In this document: positions 1 through 13,700 of the stretch, in pieces | Position numbering within the stretch: position 1 is the first letter of the stretch | Layout of the letters: the number at the start of each line of letters is the position of its first letter | Source: Candidatus Omnitrophota bacterium | GTDB taxonomy: Bacteria > Omnitrophota > Gorgyraeia > 2-02-FULL-51-18 | Reading direction: 5' to 3' | DNA: 57,713 nucleotides | Assembly (NCBI GenBank): GCA_016197155.1 | Contig: JACPWF010000032.1 | Coordinates: 1 to 57,713, forward strand | The notes under the pieces: generated by a model | Told to the model about the DNA's origin: nothing | The model's input: only the letters and a program-made list of their open reading frames with translations | Database searches by the model: none | Translations under genes and position numbers: made by a program

Positions 1-1795
1 CCTTGACCAAAGACAACTCACAGCCGAAGTCTACGGCCACACCACCCTCCTCGGTCCCTTCAAAGACTCACAAGGAACCATCATTGGCTCTCTCTCAAGG
101 CATGAGCCCAATGACAGACCCGCTTTTTATGAGGTTCGTCTCTTAAACGGACAGCTGAGAACCGTTTCCACTTTTCGTTTCCCCGGTGACACGCAAGACC
201 GTTTGAGCGTGATGATTGATGCCCCACTCGTGGGGAAAAGACAGTCGGCTTTTGAGGTAGTCATCTTGCCGAACGGCGGATCATTCATGAGGCAAACCCC
301 CGTCACTCAACTCATTTACCGTTCCTATGATCCCAAAACCGGTGATGCGTTTCTGGAGTCGTGGTTAGGCGACAGCCGCACCCCTCGCCCCCGTAAACCC
401 GCTCGTACCTACGTTCGTGGCGGAAAAAATTATTTCCCGTCTGTTTTCAGAAAACCCGGCGAGAAAAAGGACCGTTATGCGGTATCGTTCGCGCCACCCA
501 AACCGGACGGGAAAACAGTGGCCGGTTCCCACGAACTGACCGTGTCCCCGACTCGTGTCAATGTCTCACGCGGAACCGTCGTCCAGTCCATCCTTCACGG
601 CTACAATCCGGATACCCGTGAAGCCCTGGTTGAGTCCTGGATCGGCCCGAAGGGCTCCAAGCGCCCCACATTCAACAGAACAGTAACCTACGTGGACAGG
701 TTGGGGACTTCCCTTCCCGGGATTATTTTTTATTCAAGGGGTTCTTTTAGGGAACGCTACGCGGTTCTTCTAAAAAAAACTGTAGCGGACGGAAAGACGG
801 CAGTGGGCGCCCGGGAAGTATGGATAGATCCCAAGACAAGAAGGATTCGCATATCGCCACAGCCTGTTGTTTGGGCCATTTATCACAGTTACAATCCCAG
901 AACCGGAGAGGCTTCGATGGAATCGTGGGTGGGAGGCAAGGGGACCAAACCTGCCGTCGGGGTCAACTATAGCGTCATCGATGACAACGGCGTCAGTCAC
1001 CCCGTTTTCAAAGATGACGCCGGCGTTTATTCCATGCCGCCGCTTAATACCAAACTCGATGCGCCCGGGAAATCCACCATCACTTACGTCGTCAATTTCC
1101 GGACGCGTCAGATATCCAGTCAAAGAGTCGCCAAAGTAGTTGTCGTTAAAAATTATTTTCGCGGCGGAGTGGGAATCGGCCAGATTTTGAAGGTTCTGCC
1201 GTTCCCGTTAAACGGCGACGTTTATCACGTGCTGACACGGATCGATAACTTGAGGATGCCCGTCCACGTGGACGAAGACGGAAAGGTTTCCCTCATTTCT
1301 CCCCGCGCCCGGCTACAAAATGCCGGTGACACGGCGATCGCTTACGTGGACGATCCCCGGACCGCGGGGCCTGATTATGCCAAGCGGGTGTCCAAACTCA
1401 CCGTCGAAAAGGTATTCGTGGAAAATGGCAGGGTGACGGGCCGTATTCTACGCATCGAGCCGTTTGGCGCCGAATACAAGGGTGCAATTTTTAGGGATGT
1501 GTCGGATGCCAAAGGGGTCTTGCGTTACCACGTTCGCCTGAAGGACATTCCGTCCATGATTTATGAAATTGCGCGTGACGATTCGGGTGTCGAGCTTGGA
1601 TCAAACAACTATTATTATAACGACCGCGCGAAAAAAATGAGCGAAATCAAGGGTTCTTTAGTGGGAGCGACAGGTTTCCTGCCTGAGAAAGATGAGAAAG
1701 GAAATCTCAGAGGCATAGAGATCCGTACTAGCGAACCCATTGATTTTCGGGCGCTGTCCAAAGAATACCGTGAGAAAATCCGCCGGCGCGGAAGA
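1..1795 (+). other. Giant ORF segment 0: tandem beta-rich repeats, cut by window edge
   Basis: This part lies before the first GARLA motif. At least three units of about 94 residues start near residues 34, 127 and 221. They share a core reading roughly (V)VxxIxxxYNPxTxEAxxESWxG, followed by a variable linker and a strand ending in RYAV. Further strands with less clear periodicity continue to about residue 480, rich in V/T/Y and aromatic residues. There are no transmembrane stretches and no catalytic motif that I recognise. The look is that of an extracellular beta-sandwich repeat array, but that is inference. It ends in a basic stretch (KIRRRGRG) directly before GARLA. Confidence 0.6.
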
Positions 1796-4700
1796 GGCGC
1801 CAGACTCGCCCTATCCAAAAAAGCGGTCCTGCTCGGGATGAGCGCCGTTTTACTCGCGGTTATGAATCACCGTCTCTTTTTCCCTCCGAGGGTTCCGAAG
1901 CCATCCGGATCTTCGATCAGAGCCGTGTCTTCCGAAGACTGGTTAAGAAATTACGATCCCAATAAACGGTCGGACAGCGAGGTCATTTTTCAAGCGGACC
2001 CCGCCCGTCACGTTTTAACGGTGAAAGTTTTGATGCCGGACGGGAGCCACCGAACGCTGGAAAAGAAAGACCGCGCCGCCATTAATTATCAGCCGACGGA
2101 AAACACCGATAACCGAAACATCGCCTACTACACCTACGGGCACATGGCCGAGCTTGTGGCCGCCCTACTTTCGCCGGATGACCCTATTTTCCAGCATCCG
2201 GTCCTGCGCCGCCTGGGCATTCCCCGCGAGAGAGGCCAAGATCACGCCAAAATTTTACGTCAAATGGGCGTGCGCGTGCTTCGCTTGTATTCCGAACCCG
2301 ACCGGGACCAAAACCCATACGACTACGAAGGTTTTAATCTCATTATGGATCATGTCCATGAGGAACGGCATGGCGGGTTGTCTGTGATCGGCACTCACTG
2401 GGCGGGACTCGGGCCTTCTTTTCCGGGTTTTCCGGCCCTCGGCAAGAACACAACTGAAACCCGCGAAGCCGTGAAGCGGAGCGTCGAGCGCATCGTAGAA
2501 CAATACGCCGCAAAGCCCTGGTGGTTAGGCATGATTCTGGGAGTGGAAAATAACGCGCACGTGACAGGCGGTTTTTTAAGGCGGGAAGAGGATGGATATG
2601 AGTTAAGTCTCGCGCAACACTACGAATTTCAGGCATGGCTTGCCCAGGCCGCCAAGAAAAAAGAAGAAGAAATGAGCGGCTCTTTGCGTTTAAAGATCCG
2701 GCACCCCTATGGCATCGGCAACGCCTATCTGACAGACCAAGAGGCCGGTTTAATAAAAGCGGCGAACAACCGATACGGCAACCCCATCGACTACATTGCC
2801 GGCACGTTTTATCGGGGGAACGGGATTATTCCAGGCGATCCTCGCGATATCGTCCGTGTCATGCGGGCCTCCGGGCAAGCGGGTTTGCCCTTCATGCTCG
2901 CGGAAGTGGGAGCTCCCGCTGTTTCGCCCACAGACTCTGCTCCGTTGGAATACTTGAATAAAGTTTATGCTTCCCTTCTTCCCGATCAGCAATGGGTTTA
3001 CGCCGTCGCTCCTTTTGAGGCAACCTCCGAAGAATGGAAAGGGGGTCACCCGAATGAAAAACGCTTTGGAATCATGAACAATCAAAACCGCGAGCGTTAT
3101 TTTGAAAAATGGATTGGTATCTCACCGGCCCGTTTGGCGCGCCAGATTTTGTTTTCCCGATTCAGTCCGCTCATTTGGCTGGGTTTATTTTTATTCGCCG
3201 GCACACTTTTGGGTCCCCCGGTATCGGCTCAAAAAGTTTCCAACCAATATTATCAGAGCAGATTTAGTAAAAAATTAGGAGGCCAGGTCCTGTTCCAACC
3301 TGCCGGTGAATCCATCAAAGCCTCATTCTTCAGCGCACCCACACCCACAGGCCGCACCGTCATTTACAACTCCAAACGCTATCCCGAAGCGCGGAGAACT
3401 GATAAAAGGAACGGCCGCGTCCAGCGTCTGGCCATCGTGGGAGAGGGGGAAGAAAAAGGCAAAGAGGTTGCCCGGCTCGACCTTCTGAAAGGGGAGGCCG
3501 AGGTGCTGGAATCCGAGGGGTTCTCCCACGTCCACGATTTTTCCGTCAACCCCACTAACCCCTCAGAAATCATCATCGCCGGACCCAAGAAGCTAATCAT
3601 TTTGTCAAAAAAAGACACCCAGGGCCGGATCATCGCCAGAAAGACCCCTGTTCGCGCCGATAAAGCGACGCGCCACAACCCCGAAGGGCTGGATGATGAC
3701 AACGCGTGGGACGAAGCATACACGTCTGAAGGCAGTATGGTCGAAATCGCCCGCGACGGTTTTGTGACAACTTACGATCCAATACACGAGGGAAAAACCG
3801 GCGTGCTGAAACCTCTAAGAAAGTATCGTCTCGAAAGCGGACCTGGCGGCAGGACTGTGAGGGTTCTTGTCAGACAAATCGAAGTTTCTGTTAGTTGGCA
3901 GAGGAAAATTATTCATACAAAAGAAATTCCCGTGGATCCGGACGGAGGACAGATCGAAGAAACAGCCGCTAATGAGCGGATCGATCGTGAGATGACCTTT
4001 GACGGAGTGCTTTTGGTTGAAATCCGCCGATGGAAAAGTCCGTCCGGTCGGCGGATGTCTCAACGTACTTTTTACGATGAGGCCGCCTCACGGGCCGTCG
4101 GAGGGCAGGTGCCCTCCCGTTCCGATTTTTCCGTCGACGGCGTGATTTATTCCAAAACCACTCATCAAAACCCTGTTTCCATGGAGACGGCTCTTGGAGG
4201 AAAAATAGACCGCCTTGATCCTGAACTGCGGGCGTTATGGACTGCTCAAGGGATAAGAGACAACACCATGATGCAGCCGGCGACCACGGTGACCAGGAAT
4301 GGGATAGGGTCGATAGAATACCGAAGGGTCGGGGACAAGACGGGGCGGTTGGTTGTCACGAAGGCCGGGGGCACCCTGAGCCTCGCCGTGGATTGGGATT
4401 TGGAAAATCACCCGGTACACAGTTTTAAAATAACACCTGGCGGCCACGTGACGCATGAATATATTTCAGACGGCAAGGGAACTTTGGCGAGTTTTTTCTC
4501 GTCGACTCGGAGGGGTCAGAGGGACAAACAAACATTTCTCTCTCTCACCAACCGCTTACGCGGTCTCAACGACAACACAGAGTTAAAAGTCGTCCGGGAA
4601 ATTCCGTGGGTTCGTCGAACCGTCAATGGAGAAATGGAATATACCCGTCCCACAAGCCCCGAGGCCGAGACCAGAATATTCTATCTGTCCCATGATCCGA

Positions 4701-7700
4701 TGGGCTTGCCGGTATGGTCCGAACGGGTGGTTGCAAATGGGGATTTGCATCGCACGGTCTATTTTCCCGGAAAACGCGCTCTAAAGCTTTCCAACAAGAG
4801 CAAATTTTTCGGAGGCGCCGGCTACGCATATTGGCGCATCCGCCTGGGGGTGGCTTATGGTTACAATCTGCCGCTGGATAGGGCGCGAGGCAACGAAACT
4901 TTCAACGCATCTTCTTTCGACACGTTTGATTTTGAAATCAGAGGTCAGTCCGGAGGGGAAAAATACCAGGTCATTTTTATCGACGCGCAAGGGCGCCGGG
5001 CGGTTTGGACGCCGGATCCGGCGGGCAAAACCTATCAAGTGGTCAAAATACCCTTGGCGGCCATGAAACGAAAGGGAGTGAATCTCGAAAAACTCATCAA
5101 TATCGTGTTTTCGTTTGGCGGTGATGTGGGCAATCCAAAAGGCGCCACCCTCTACGTCAATGATTTCCTTTTCCGTTCACCAAACCAGGCTGTTCCCACC
5201 AGTCTGTTTCGAGGTCCCGTCGAATCTCTGGGCGATACAGACTCGCATATTTTCACCGCGGAGACTATCAACAACAGTGCTTCCTCGTTGGGATTGGTTT
5301 CCTCCTATACGTACAACGCCTCACGGACACGATCCGAACGGGACCCGCTTTTGGTCTCGACAACGGACTATATTCTCACCGATTCCGACGGCAACCACTA
5401 CTTCCTTTACGGCGAGGAAGAAAGCCAGGTGAGTTTTGTCGAAGTGAAGAGTTCGGAAAAGAAGCTACTCTATCGGATCTATCTCAATGGTTACGTGAAG
5501 GACAATTATTTAAGCATCCAAAGGGAGCGCCATTACTTCGATGCGAATGAATTGCCCGTTTATGCGGTTGACGAATTTACCGGCGATCTTTTGTGGATAG
5601 TTTATACCCGCCACCTTCCCAATGGAGACACGGTGGACTGGAAGAGGCGTGTTCACAACGGCCACTTAACACAAGAGGAACAGGTCAAGCTCTTTGGTCC
5701 GGACGGCAACCAGCGTTGGGAGAGGTATCTCGGGGATCAATTCGATCTTGTCCGAGGCAAACGCGTGCCGCGCCGGATCTCCTGGACTCCTTTCATTGGC
5801 CCCGAACCCGACGGAGTTGCCTGGAATCGGCGGCTCCAAGAAGTTCGTGGTTTGATGAACGAGCGTCCCCACTCCTCTCTTTTGAAAAAGGGCTTAATCG
5901 GAGAAGAAGGGAAGACCCCACAGCACCTGCCTTTTCAATTGCCCGAGGAGCTTGTGAAGGCAGGCGAATGGATTTTGGCGGCGGGATTTTTTATTTCATT
6001 GCTGTTGGCGGGAATCGTATGGAGTAAGCGGAGAAACCGTGCGTATCGTTTCTTGGAGGGGGATGCCGAAGCCGGTGTTCGGCGAGCGGCCCACGATCGT
6101 TATCTTCAGTCACGGTCCGAAAGACAGGGGGCTCGGTTATCCAGGCACACTTCTTTTCAGGAAATTGAGAATCGCTATCGAAGCGTTTTGGAGACTTATT
6201 GGAATGAATTGTACATTCCGGAGGCTGACAGTTCCCTATTACCAAAAGAAAAATTGATTCAAGCCGTTTTGAGGGACCTGTATGCGTCCTGGAACCGGCC
6301 CACCTCCGAACGATCCATTACTGCCTTGGCTGGCGACGGCCATTATGTGATCATGCCCAGCGTGCGGGAAGGCGTGGACTGGGAACTCGTGCCGCTACTG
6401 GATCATTTCCGTGCGCAGGCGTTCGGCATCGTTACCGAAGAATTGGCCGGAAATTTTCATTTTATTGAGTATCTTGTCGAAAAAAGCAAAACGATGGAAG
6501 CGGCCCGTATTTTGGAAATGGTCAAGGCGTACAAGGCCTTCTGGTACGACTGGATTCAAGGCCATGAGTTCCCACTCATCATGAACAAGGTCATCGGGGA
6601 CGAAGAAGCGTTCAGTTTCGAATGGTTTGTGGTTTTCTATGAATACCGCAGTCGTTTTGGTTTGGAAGAGGGGGCGGCCCGGGATCTCGATCAGGATCCG
6701 TCCCTCGTTCACAAAAGGCTCATGGAAGAAAACGAACGGGCCAAAACCGATTTCAACATGAGTCTTAGAAGCCCCCTGCGCCTCGAATTGGCGGGTTTTG
6801 TGAAGGCCCAAATTCCGCATGTGTTTCAGAACCCTCTGCGTCACGCGTTTTCGCGGGAAAATATCCAAAGCTATTTTGCGCAGGGGCCTACGGCGATGCT
6901 GGGACATGTGTTCTGGTTTACCGTCACAGCATTTTGGATACTGACGCTTTACGTTCAGTACCCTCAATGGGGGCACTATCTTATTCCTTTTATCCACTCC
7001 TTTTTCACGGACATCCAGGGCTTTACCCATCCGGCCGGCCCGGTTGTCATGGGCGGCCTTATCCTGACTAATCTTTATTTCCTCGAGAGGGCTACGCGGA
7101 ACCTGCGACATTTTAGGGAGTTTTTCACCGTCTTGGCGGGCACGGGACTGGTGTATTTTATCAACGATCTTTTTCATCTTCATTTTTTTCCCGAATCTGC
7201 TTTGGGAGGGACGCTTTTGGTCATGCTCGCCACGATTCCGATCTGGCTTTTTACCAAACTTCTTTATGCTTTCCCCGCCTGGACACTCATGGCGGGCGTC
7301 GCTTTCGTGGCCGGAAAAATTAAGAGGCTAAACACGTTTAAAGGCGATTCACAGCTTGGAAAAGTGGGATCCTACTTCGGGAAGCAATTAACAAAAATCG
7401 CCGAGAAACTGAACGGGCAAGGCGCCCGGTTGACACCCGCGGATGTTGAGAGGGAAATTCTCTCCGAGTTTAGGGATTTGGCCAATGACTTGTACAAAAA
7501 ACGGCTTATTGGCTCTGAGGATCTTGAGCGGATGACAGGGGTTCGGGATCTTGCGGGTATAGATAGTCTGGACTTAGGGGCCCTTCCGGTGACACGGGCC
7601 AAGGACCGTTTGAAACGCTGGGCCAATCGGGTGTCTATCAGGGGGCCGTCCGTCCCGTTGCCCTGGCCTGAGCTTCCCTCCATGTGGGTACGCCTGATCT

Positions 7701-10700
7701 GGAAGGGAGACAAGTTTGCGTACTCATGGGATGAGGTAGATAAAAAGGAGACATCCGGCGTCACAATTCTGCAAAAGGTGAGAAGGGCCTATGGAAATGG
7801 GATGGATTTCCGCTATCTTATGCAATTTCTTGTGGACAAAAATCTTATTACGCGGCAAGAGGCGATAGCCGCCATTGATTCAGGAATTGACCAACCAATG
7901 GCCCCCATTCTTCTTGAAGGCAAAAGCGAAGAGGCCCGCCAAGCCATCGATGCTGCCATGATGAGCTGGGTCAATGACAGGCTCCAAACGGTAAAGAAAA
8001 CAATCGATGATACGATGCAGATCCGTGAGGCTTATGAAGCGGCGTTTATTCGATGGTACCGCTCCGAGAATGAAGACGCGGATCCCTTACCGGAACAGGT
8101 GCGGCAGGAAGTGGGTCTCAAATTTAAATTTGTGGTGGGCGTCGCTCAATCGGAGGCCAGACTCAGGCGCGACGAAACCGGTGACAGCGGGCGCGCGCTT
8201 GATTATATGCGGGCGATTCGTGACCTTAACCTTGTCACTGTTTTTTTCCCATTACAGTCGCTTTCCCGGCCTAATCCAAAAGTCGACGACTCCGTGGGCA
8301 GTTACAAGGGGGTGATGCTTTCTTATATCCTCGGTTCCGGAGAAGTCGCCGGCTATGATCTGGCGGTCTTCGTGGACGCCGATACCGAGGTAAACCGCGA
8401 GGATGCCTTCGCTTACCTTCCTTCCTCGGAGCGGTTTCTGGAAAACCCAAGGCTTGGAATACTCAATTTCCGGCAGTACATCTTTAACACCGAGTATAGT
8501 GATCAGACGCGCGTGACCGGCGTGGCGATTGGAACGAAATGGGGTCCGTACCTCAGGGCTCGCTCTTTGGTGGGTCAGCAGGGTTTTTACGGCCACGGCT
8601 CCATATTGCGCACGCGCTATCTTTGGACATTGGTAGGGTCCCAAATGGACAAAGTCGGCGAAGACCTGCCTATTTCTTTCTCCATGAGAATCGGTTTGAA
8701 GCGAATCACACCGAATTTGGCCGAACACCTGGGTAGCGCAGAAGTGGAGCAGGACGAGCTTGTTTGGATGGGTGAGGGGATCGAAACCACTCATGGGGAT
8801 TATCAGGAACCCACCACGAAGAAATGGGCCTCGGCCACGGAACAGGTAGTCAGAAGCCTGATTTTCAGGATTTTTAAAAGGGATCCCTACGTTCCCCGAG
8901 CCGAGAAAGACGACGTGGGGCTCGGCGTCGATTTCTACCGCGTCAACAGCTGGTTTGCCGTTTCCGCTATACTGCTTTACAACATCAGCATTTTCTTTCT
9001 CGGCATCAGCGCGGCCTCGATCTTTGAAGGAAAATTCGCGCTTCTAGGAGTGGCGGCCGCCCTGTCCATCAACTGGCTTCTCGTCGTTCAGTTGTATGAG
9101 ACGCAGGGGACGGAATTGCGGAGAGGAGGTTGGTTTGCGCCTTTTATTGCTTTGATCCGGTTCCTCGTTCCCGGCGGTTTCAAGGCTTTTCCCCCTCTTA
9201 TTTTTTCGCAGGCCCATGGTGTCCAGATGTCCCGCGACCGGGACGCGCGCTACACAAAGAGCAAAAAAGGCCCCGGGGTAGCCATGGATGTGTGGGAAAA
9301 CACTTACGCCAAAGGAAGGTGGGGGATCATCGTTTCCCTCATCAATATCCCACTCACCCTGATTCAAATGGCGTTGGGTTTGATCAACCAATACGTTTAT
9401 GACACCCACATCGGTTTTCAGGCGTTTGATCCCTGGCTTTATCTTTTCAATTTTCTGTACCTGATGGTGAATTGGGTTACGTTGGTCATGCCGGCATTTG
9501 CCAACCCAACCCCAAACCGCAAACAGAAGTGGGTGGATCTGCGCCGCCATATCCGACAGGGCTACCAGGATATCGGCGCGGGAGTTTGGAACTGGCTGTC
9601 AGATTTCGGCCGCCGGGTTTTGGGGCACCACTACGATGTCAGGCCTGTGCATACTCCCGAACAACTTGGCGACGAATTTACCAGAAGGGATTTGTTGGGC
9701 ATGAGATTGATTGGTCCCTCTACGCCCAGGGGATCGGATAAATTCAATGAACAGTCCTATGCCCTCACGGCTGCCTTTCAATCCGGCCTTGATCCTCTGG
9801 CGATCCGCCGTGAATTTGCAGATAGCCTGAGAGATTCAGGCCTTTTACCCGATGCATTGTACGATCCTGCACAAGAAACAGTTACTTCCCCCACGAGGAG
9901 AGGAGGAAGGAATGGCGCGCGCCTGGCCATGGGATCGTCCCCGGAGAGTGGTTGGGAAGATCGGCAAATTGAACAGGCCCTTCTTCCTTACCCGAGGAAT
10001 CCTGCCACATCGTCTCAACTGAGGGATCTTTTCCGGGAGGGGCCCAGTACGCTTTCCGGGGCGTTTAAGGCGTCTGAATTAACCCGCAGGGACGCGGGTG
10101 ATTACGCGACTTATGTGGAGAGAGTGGAGGACAATTTAAAACGTGTCACCGTTCACGATCTGGAGGCTGTGGCGGACATGCTTTTACACGAGCAAAAAAT
10201 CGTGTCTGAAATGAAGCGCGTGATTCACGATACTCGGCCGGACATGCAGGACTCTATTATCGAAGAGAAGGCGTTGGAGACCGTGAGAAAATGGGGTCTT
10301 GTCTATCCTTTCCTGGTTCAGGAGCTGGAGAAAGCCTTTGCGATAGAACGCTCACTGCAGACGACCATGCTTATCAGCGAAGCCGTGAGAGGGGCCGTGC
10401 CCACAGATTTTGAACTTTTGAAGGCAAAAACTGAATTCAAAGAGCGAAAAGTTTCTCCGGTCGCCTCTCGATCTGACGCGGCCCTTCGTTTTACCCGGTC
10501 TGCCTATTATTACCGCCGCCTGGACGGCACGTTCCCGCGGAATGACTGGACCTCCGTCCAAGAGTTGAAGGTGGCGCAAAACGCTCTCCGTTTTTACTGG
10601 CAGATCGAGCAAAGATCCCTGCGTGGGCGTCAAGATGTGCCAAAGGAATATCAGGATAATCCGTTTACCAAGATGAATGATATCGCCAATTACGTGACCT

Positions 10701-13700
10701 ATGAAGCGTTGGCGGGAGAAGACGGAAATTTTGATGCGGGCCCGCTCGATGAGGCCAGGTTCCGTCTCAGAGTGCGTCAGGCCATCGCAGGCAATGAGTT
10801 GGATCTCAATAATCCCACCGTCTTGGACGCCGCTACCGGCAACCTGTCCAAATACACTCAAGGTGTTTTGAGGGAAGCGGCCTACAAGCTTACCGCCCCC
10901 GACGTGGGGGGAGATTATTTCATTGATGAGTTGTTCCATCGCTACATCACTGATGCCGGGAGGCCGATCACGCTTGCCTACATCACGGACAATAACGGTG
11001 AAGGGGTGATTGATCTTCTGTTTGTCCGGGAAATGCTGAGGACCAACCCGAACTTAAGAGTGGTTTTCATACCCAAGTCCGTGCAGATTCGGAATGACCT
11101 TTCTTGGATGGACGTTGAAAAAATATTGGATTTTGACGCGAGGCAACCCGAGGGTCGTCAGCTTTTAAAGGAACTGCGCGAGGAACGGGACAAGCCGGAG
11201 GGGACAAGAAGGTTTGAGCTCTTCAAGGAAGGGGCCGAAATTCAGGGCATTGACCCCGTTCGCATGACCCGGCCTATGGCCGAGATTCTTTTAAAAGCGG
11301 ACGTCATTATCGGAAAAGGCCAGGCCAACGCCGAAGTGCGCGGTTGGAAAAAACCAATTTATTATTTGGCCATGGTGAAGGGGCGCGTTGCCCAGGCCGC
11401 CCATGGTATTTGTAACGGCAGAAAAGATTCAGTCGCCTTTTCCATCCGGTACGGCGCCGACCATTATGTGGACTGGGCGGACAGCGCGTTTAAACGTTAC
11501 GCGGACCCCGTGGCTCGCGAGGACACTCCCGTGGGCCGTCAAACGACACGCGAGTTTATTGACGCTTTGATCCATTGGGAAAACCGGGATGAGTATATTG
11601 CCCAAAGGGACGCTTGGGAAACAAAGCGGGACCAAGCAGTGAAAGAAAAGAAAGCCGGTCGGCCGGAGGCGCTCAGTCGATTGAGCAATCCTCCTGTTCC
11701 ACAATACACAGTCAACCCCGCTTATACGCGTCTTTTAAATGAACAGGGCGGCGATGAAAAGGCGACCTATGAAAGGATTATGGAAGAGGCTGACAGACGA
11801 AAGAGGACTTTTGCGGAAATCGTTGCGACAGTCCAGTCGCTCGGCACGGGCCCATCCCCCCGTGTCAGTTACAATCCAAGCTATCAGAGGGTTATTGACC
11901 ACTACAAAGATAATGAAGAAGCGGCCTTCCAGTCGGTACATGAGAAAGTGAGAGAGTATCGGCAATCTTTTGCGGATTCACTTGCCCGCTGGAGCGCGGA
12001 ATTGTCTCTGGGCGCCCGGCTGGCCGAAAGCAATAATCAGACTTTATACCGGCGATTGGTGGAGGGGGATTTAAAAAACCAGGAAATAGATGCCCTGCCC
12101 CTTTCGCGAAAAGCAGATCTCTTGAGAGGTTTAGACTTGAGTTATTATGCGGACATGCAGGAAAAGTTCGTTCTTTTTTCGGGGGCCCCGGGATCAGGTA
12201 AAGGATCTTTAGTCAAACTGACTTTTGATCTGGAAAAAGGCGAGTATAAGGATTTTGTCACAAGGCTTCTGCTTTATCACACCCGTCGTCCTCGGCGAGG
12301 CGAGGTGGACGGCGTCGATTATCATTTTGGTTCTGATAATGTCGGTGATCAATTGACGAACCGCCTTTGGGTATTAAAGGAAGCGGGGAAAATCATTGTC
12401 GCTTACGTGAATAAACAGCTTCAGGGCATCGCCATCCGGCATTTTGTGGAACGCGCGATAGTGCATTATGGAAGGCCTTCTGAGAGGGTGCTCTCCACAG
12501 ACAAAAATTCAAAACTCGACGCAACGGAAAGAGGTGGGCAGACCGTAACGGTTACGATGGTCGACCGCGGGATCGATGGTCTTGAAGAAGTTTTTTCCGG
12601 AAAGAAAATTACGGTGCTGGAAGGCGGTTATGGTTGGTTCAAAGAGATAACCAAGAGATATCCGAGGATTTTCACGGTTTTTGTTTCGCCGTTTAGCGAA
12701 CGGCAGCTTGAATTGAGGGCGGAGAACCAGCGCCAAATCGAGGAAAAATTTACTTCGATGGATGACCAGATCGTTGCTTGGAATTTATTGAATCAAATGA
12801 GAAACGATATGGGCGCAGAAGAACTTGATCTGAGGGACGAAAAGACTTTGAGTGAGTTGAAAGCCGCCGTTCTTCGTTGGAAGAGAACCTATTCTGACAT
12901 TCTCTTTAATAAAGAAAGTAACATAACTAGAGACCGCGAACTCCCCCAAATCCAATCCGATGCCATGCAAGAGTTGGGCCGCCATCCGGGGGATTCGATG
13001 GACGCGCTCAGGAGAAACTACCTGCTGATTCAATCCCGTTGGTTTATCAACGAAATCGATCACCTTTTGGAGCATTACTTTAGCCATGATTTCAGAGTGA
13101 GAGGGGAGGATGTCGGCTTGGCTCGGGCCTTGGCTTATGAGATACAAATGAAGCTGGCCAGGGACGTCAAACGCGGTGACACCGCGTTCATGCTGGCTTT
13201 GACGACAGACCGTCGGAAAGAGGTTGCGGGGGTTTTCCATCCTTCTCAAGACATGTTTAACCGCGTGATTGAGGGGGTGGCTCAGATTTTCCTGGCCAAG
13301 GAGTATTATGAGGGTAATCGTCAAGGTATGGGGGCGATCATATTTAATCCGTATGTCTACGATGGTCAAGACATCGGCACCAGGATTCAGGCCGTGGCGG
13401 ATGATTTCGTGAACCAGTATTTCTCCTACTTGCTTAAGGCCATCAATCGGGAACAGGCGAAAAGCGGTACCGAAGGCGCTCGTCTGGCTTCTCAACCCTT
13501 GACACTTAAGACAATTCTTCTTAGAAGAAAACAGAGCCGGCGGGAAATTCTTGATCGGATAGGCTTGGCACCGGAGATTGTCCATCAAATGTCCGGAGTC
13601 GATCCGCTGGCGGGTTCAACCACTGAAGAAGGATTCGTGGGCCTTTTGGTAAATCATTTTTCATCCGATGCGGCCTCATTGTTCAAAGAAAGGCCCGCTG

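Noticed and set aside
203-205. TTG at 203 as the start of the giant protein
   Set aside because: The frame is open from base 2 to 202 with plausible coding sequence, and no ribosome-binding site is evident; the true start lies left of the window.
6395-7183. 262-residue minus-strand ORF inside the giant gene, and others such as 12785-13588
   Set aside because: Shadow frames with no recognisable motif, overlapping a plus-strand frame with membrane helices or kinase motifs.
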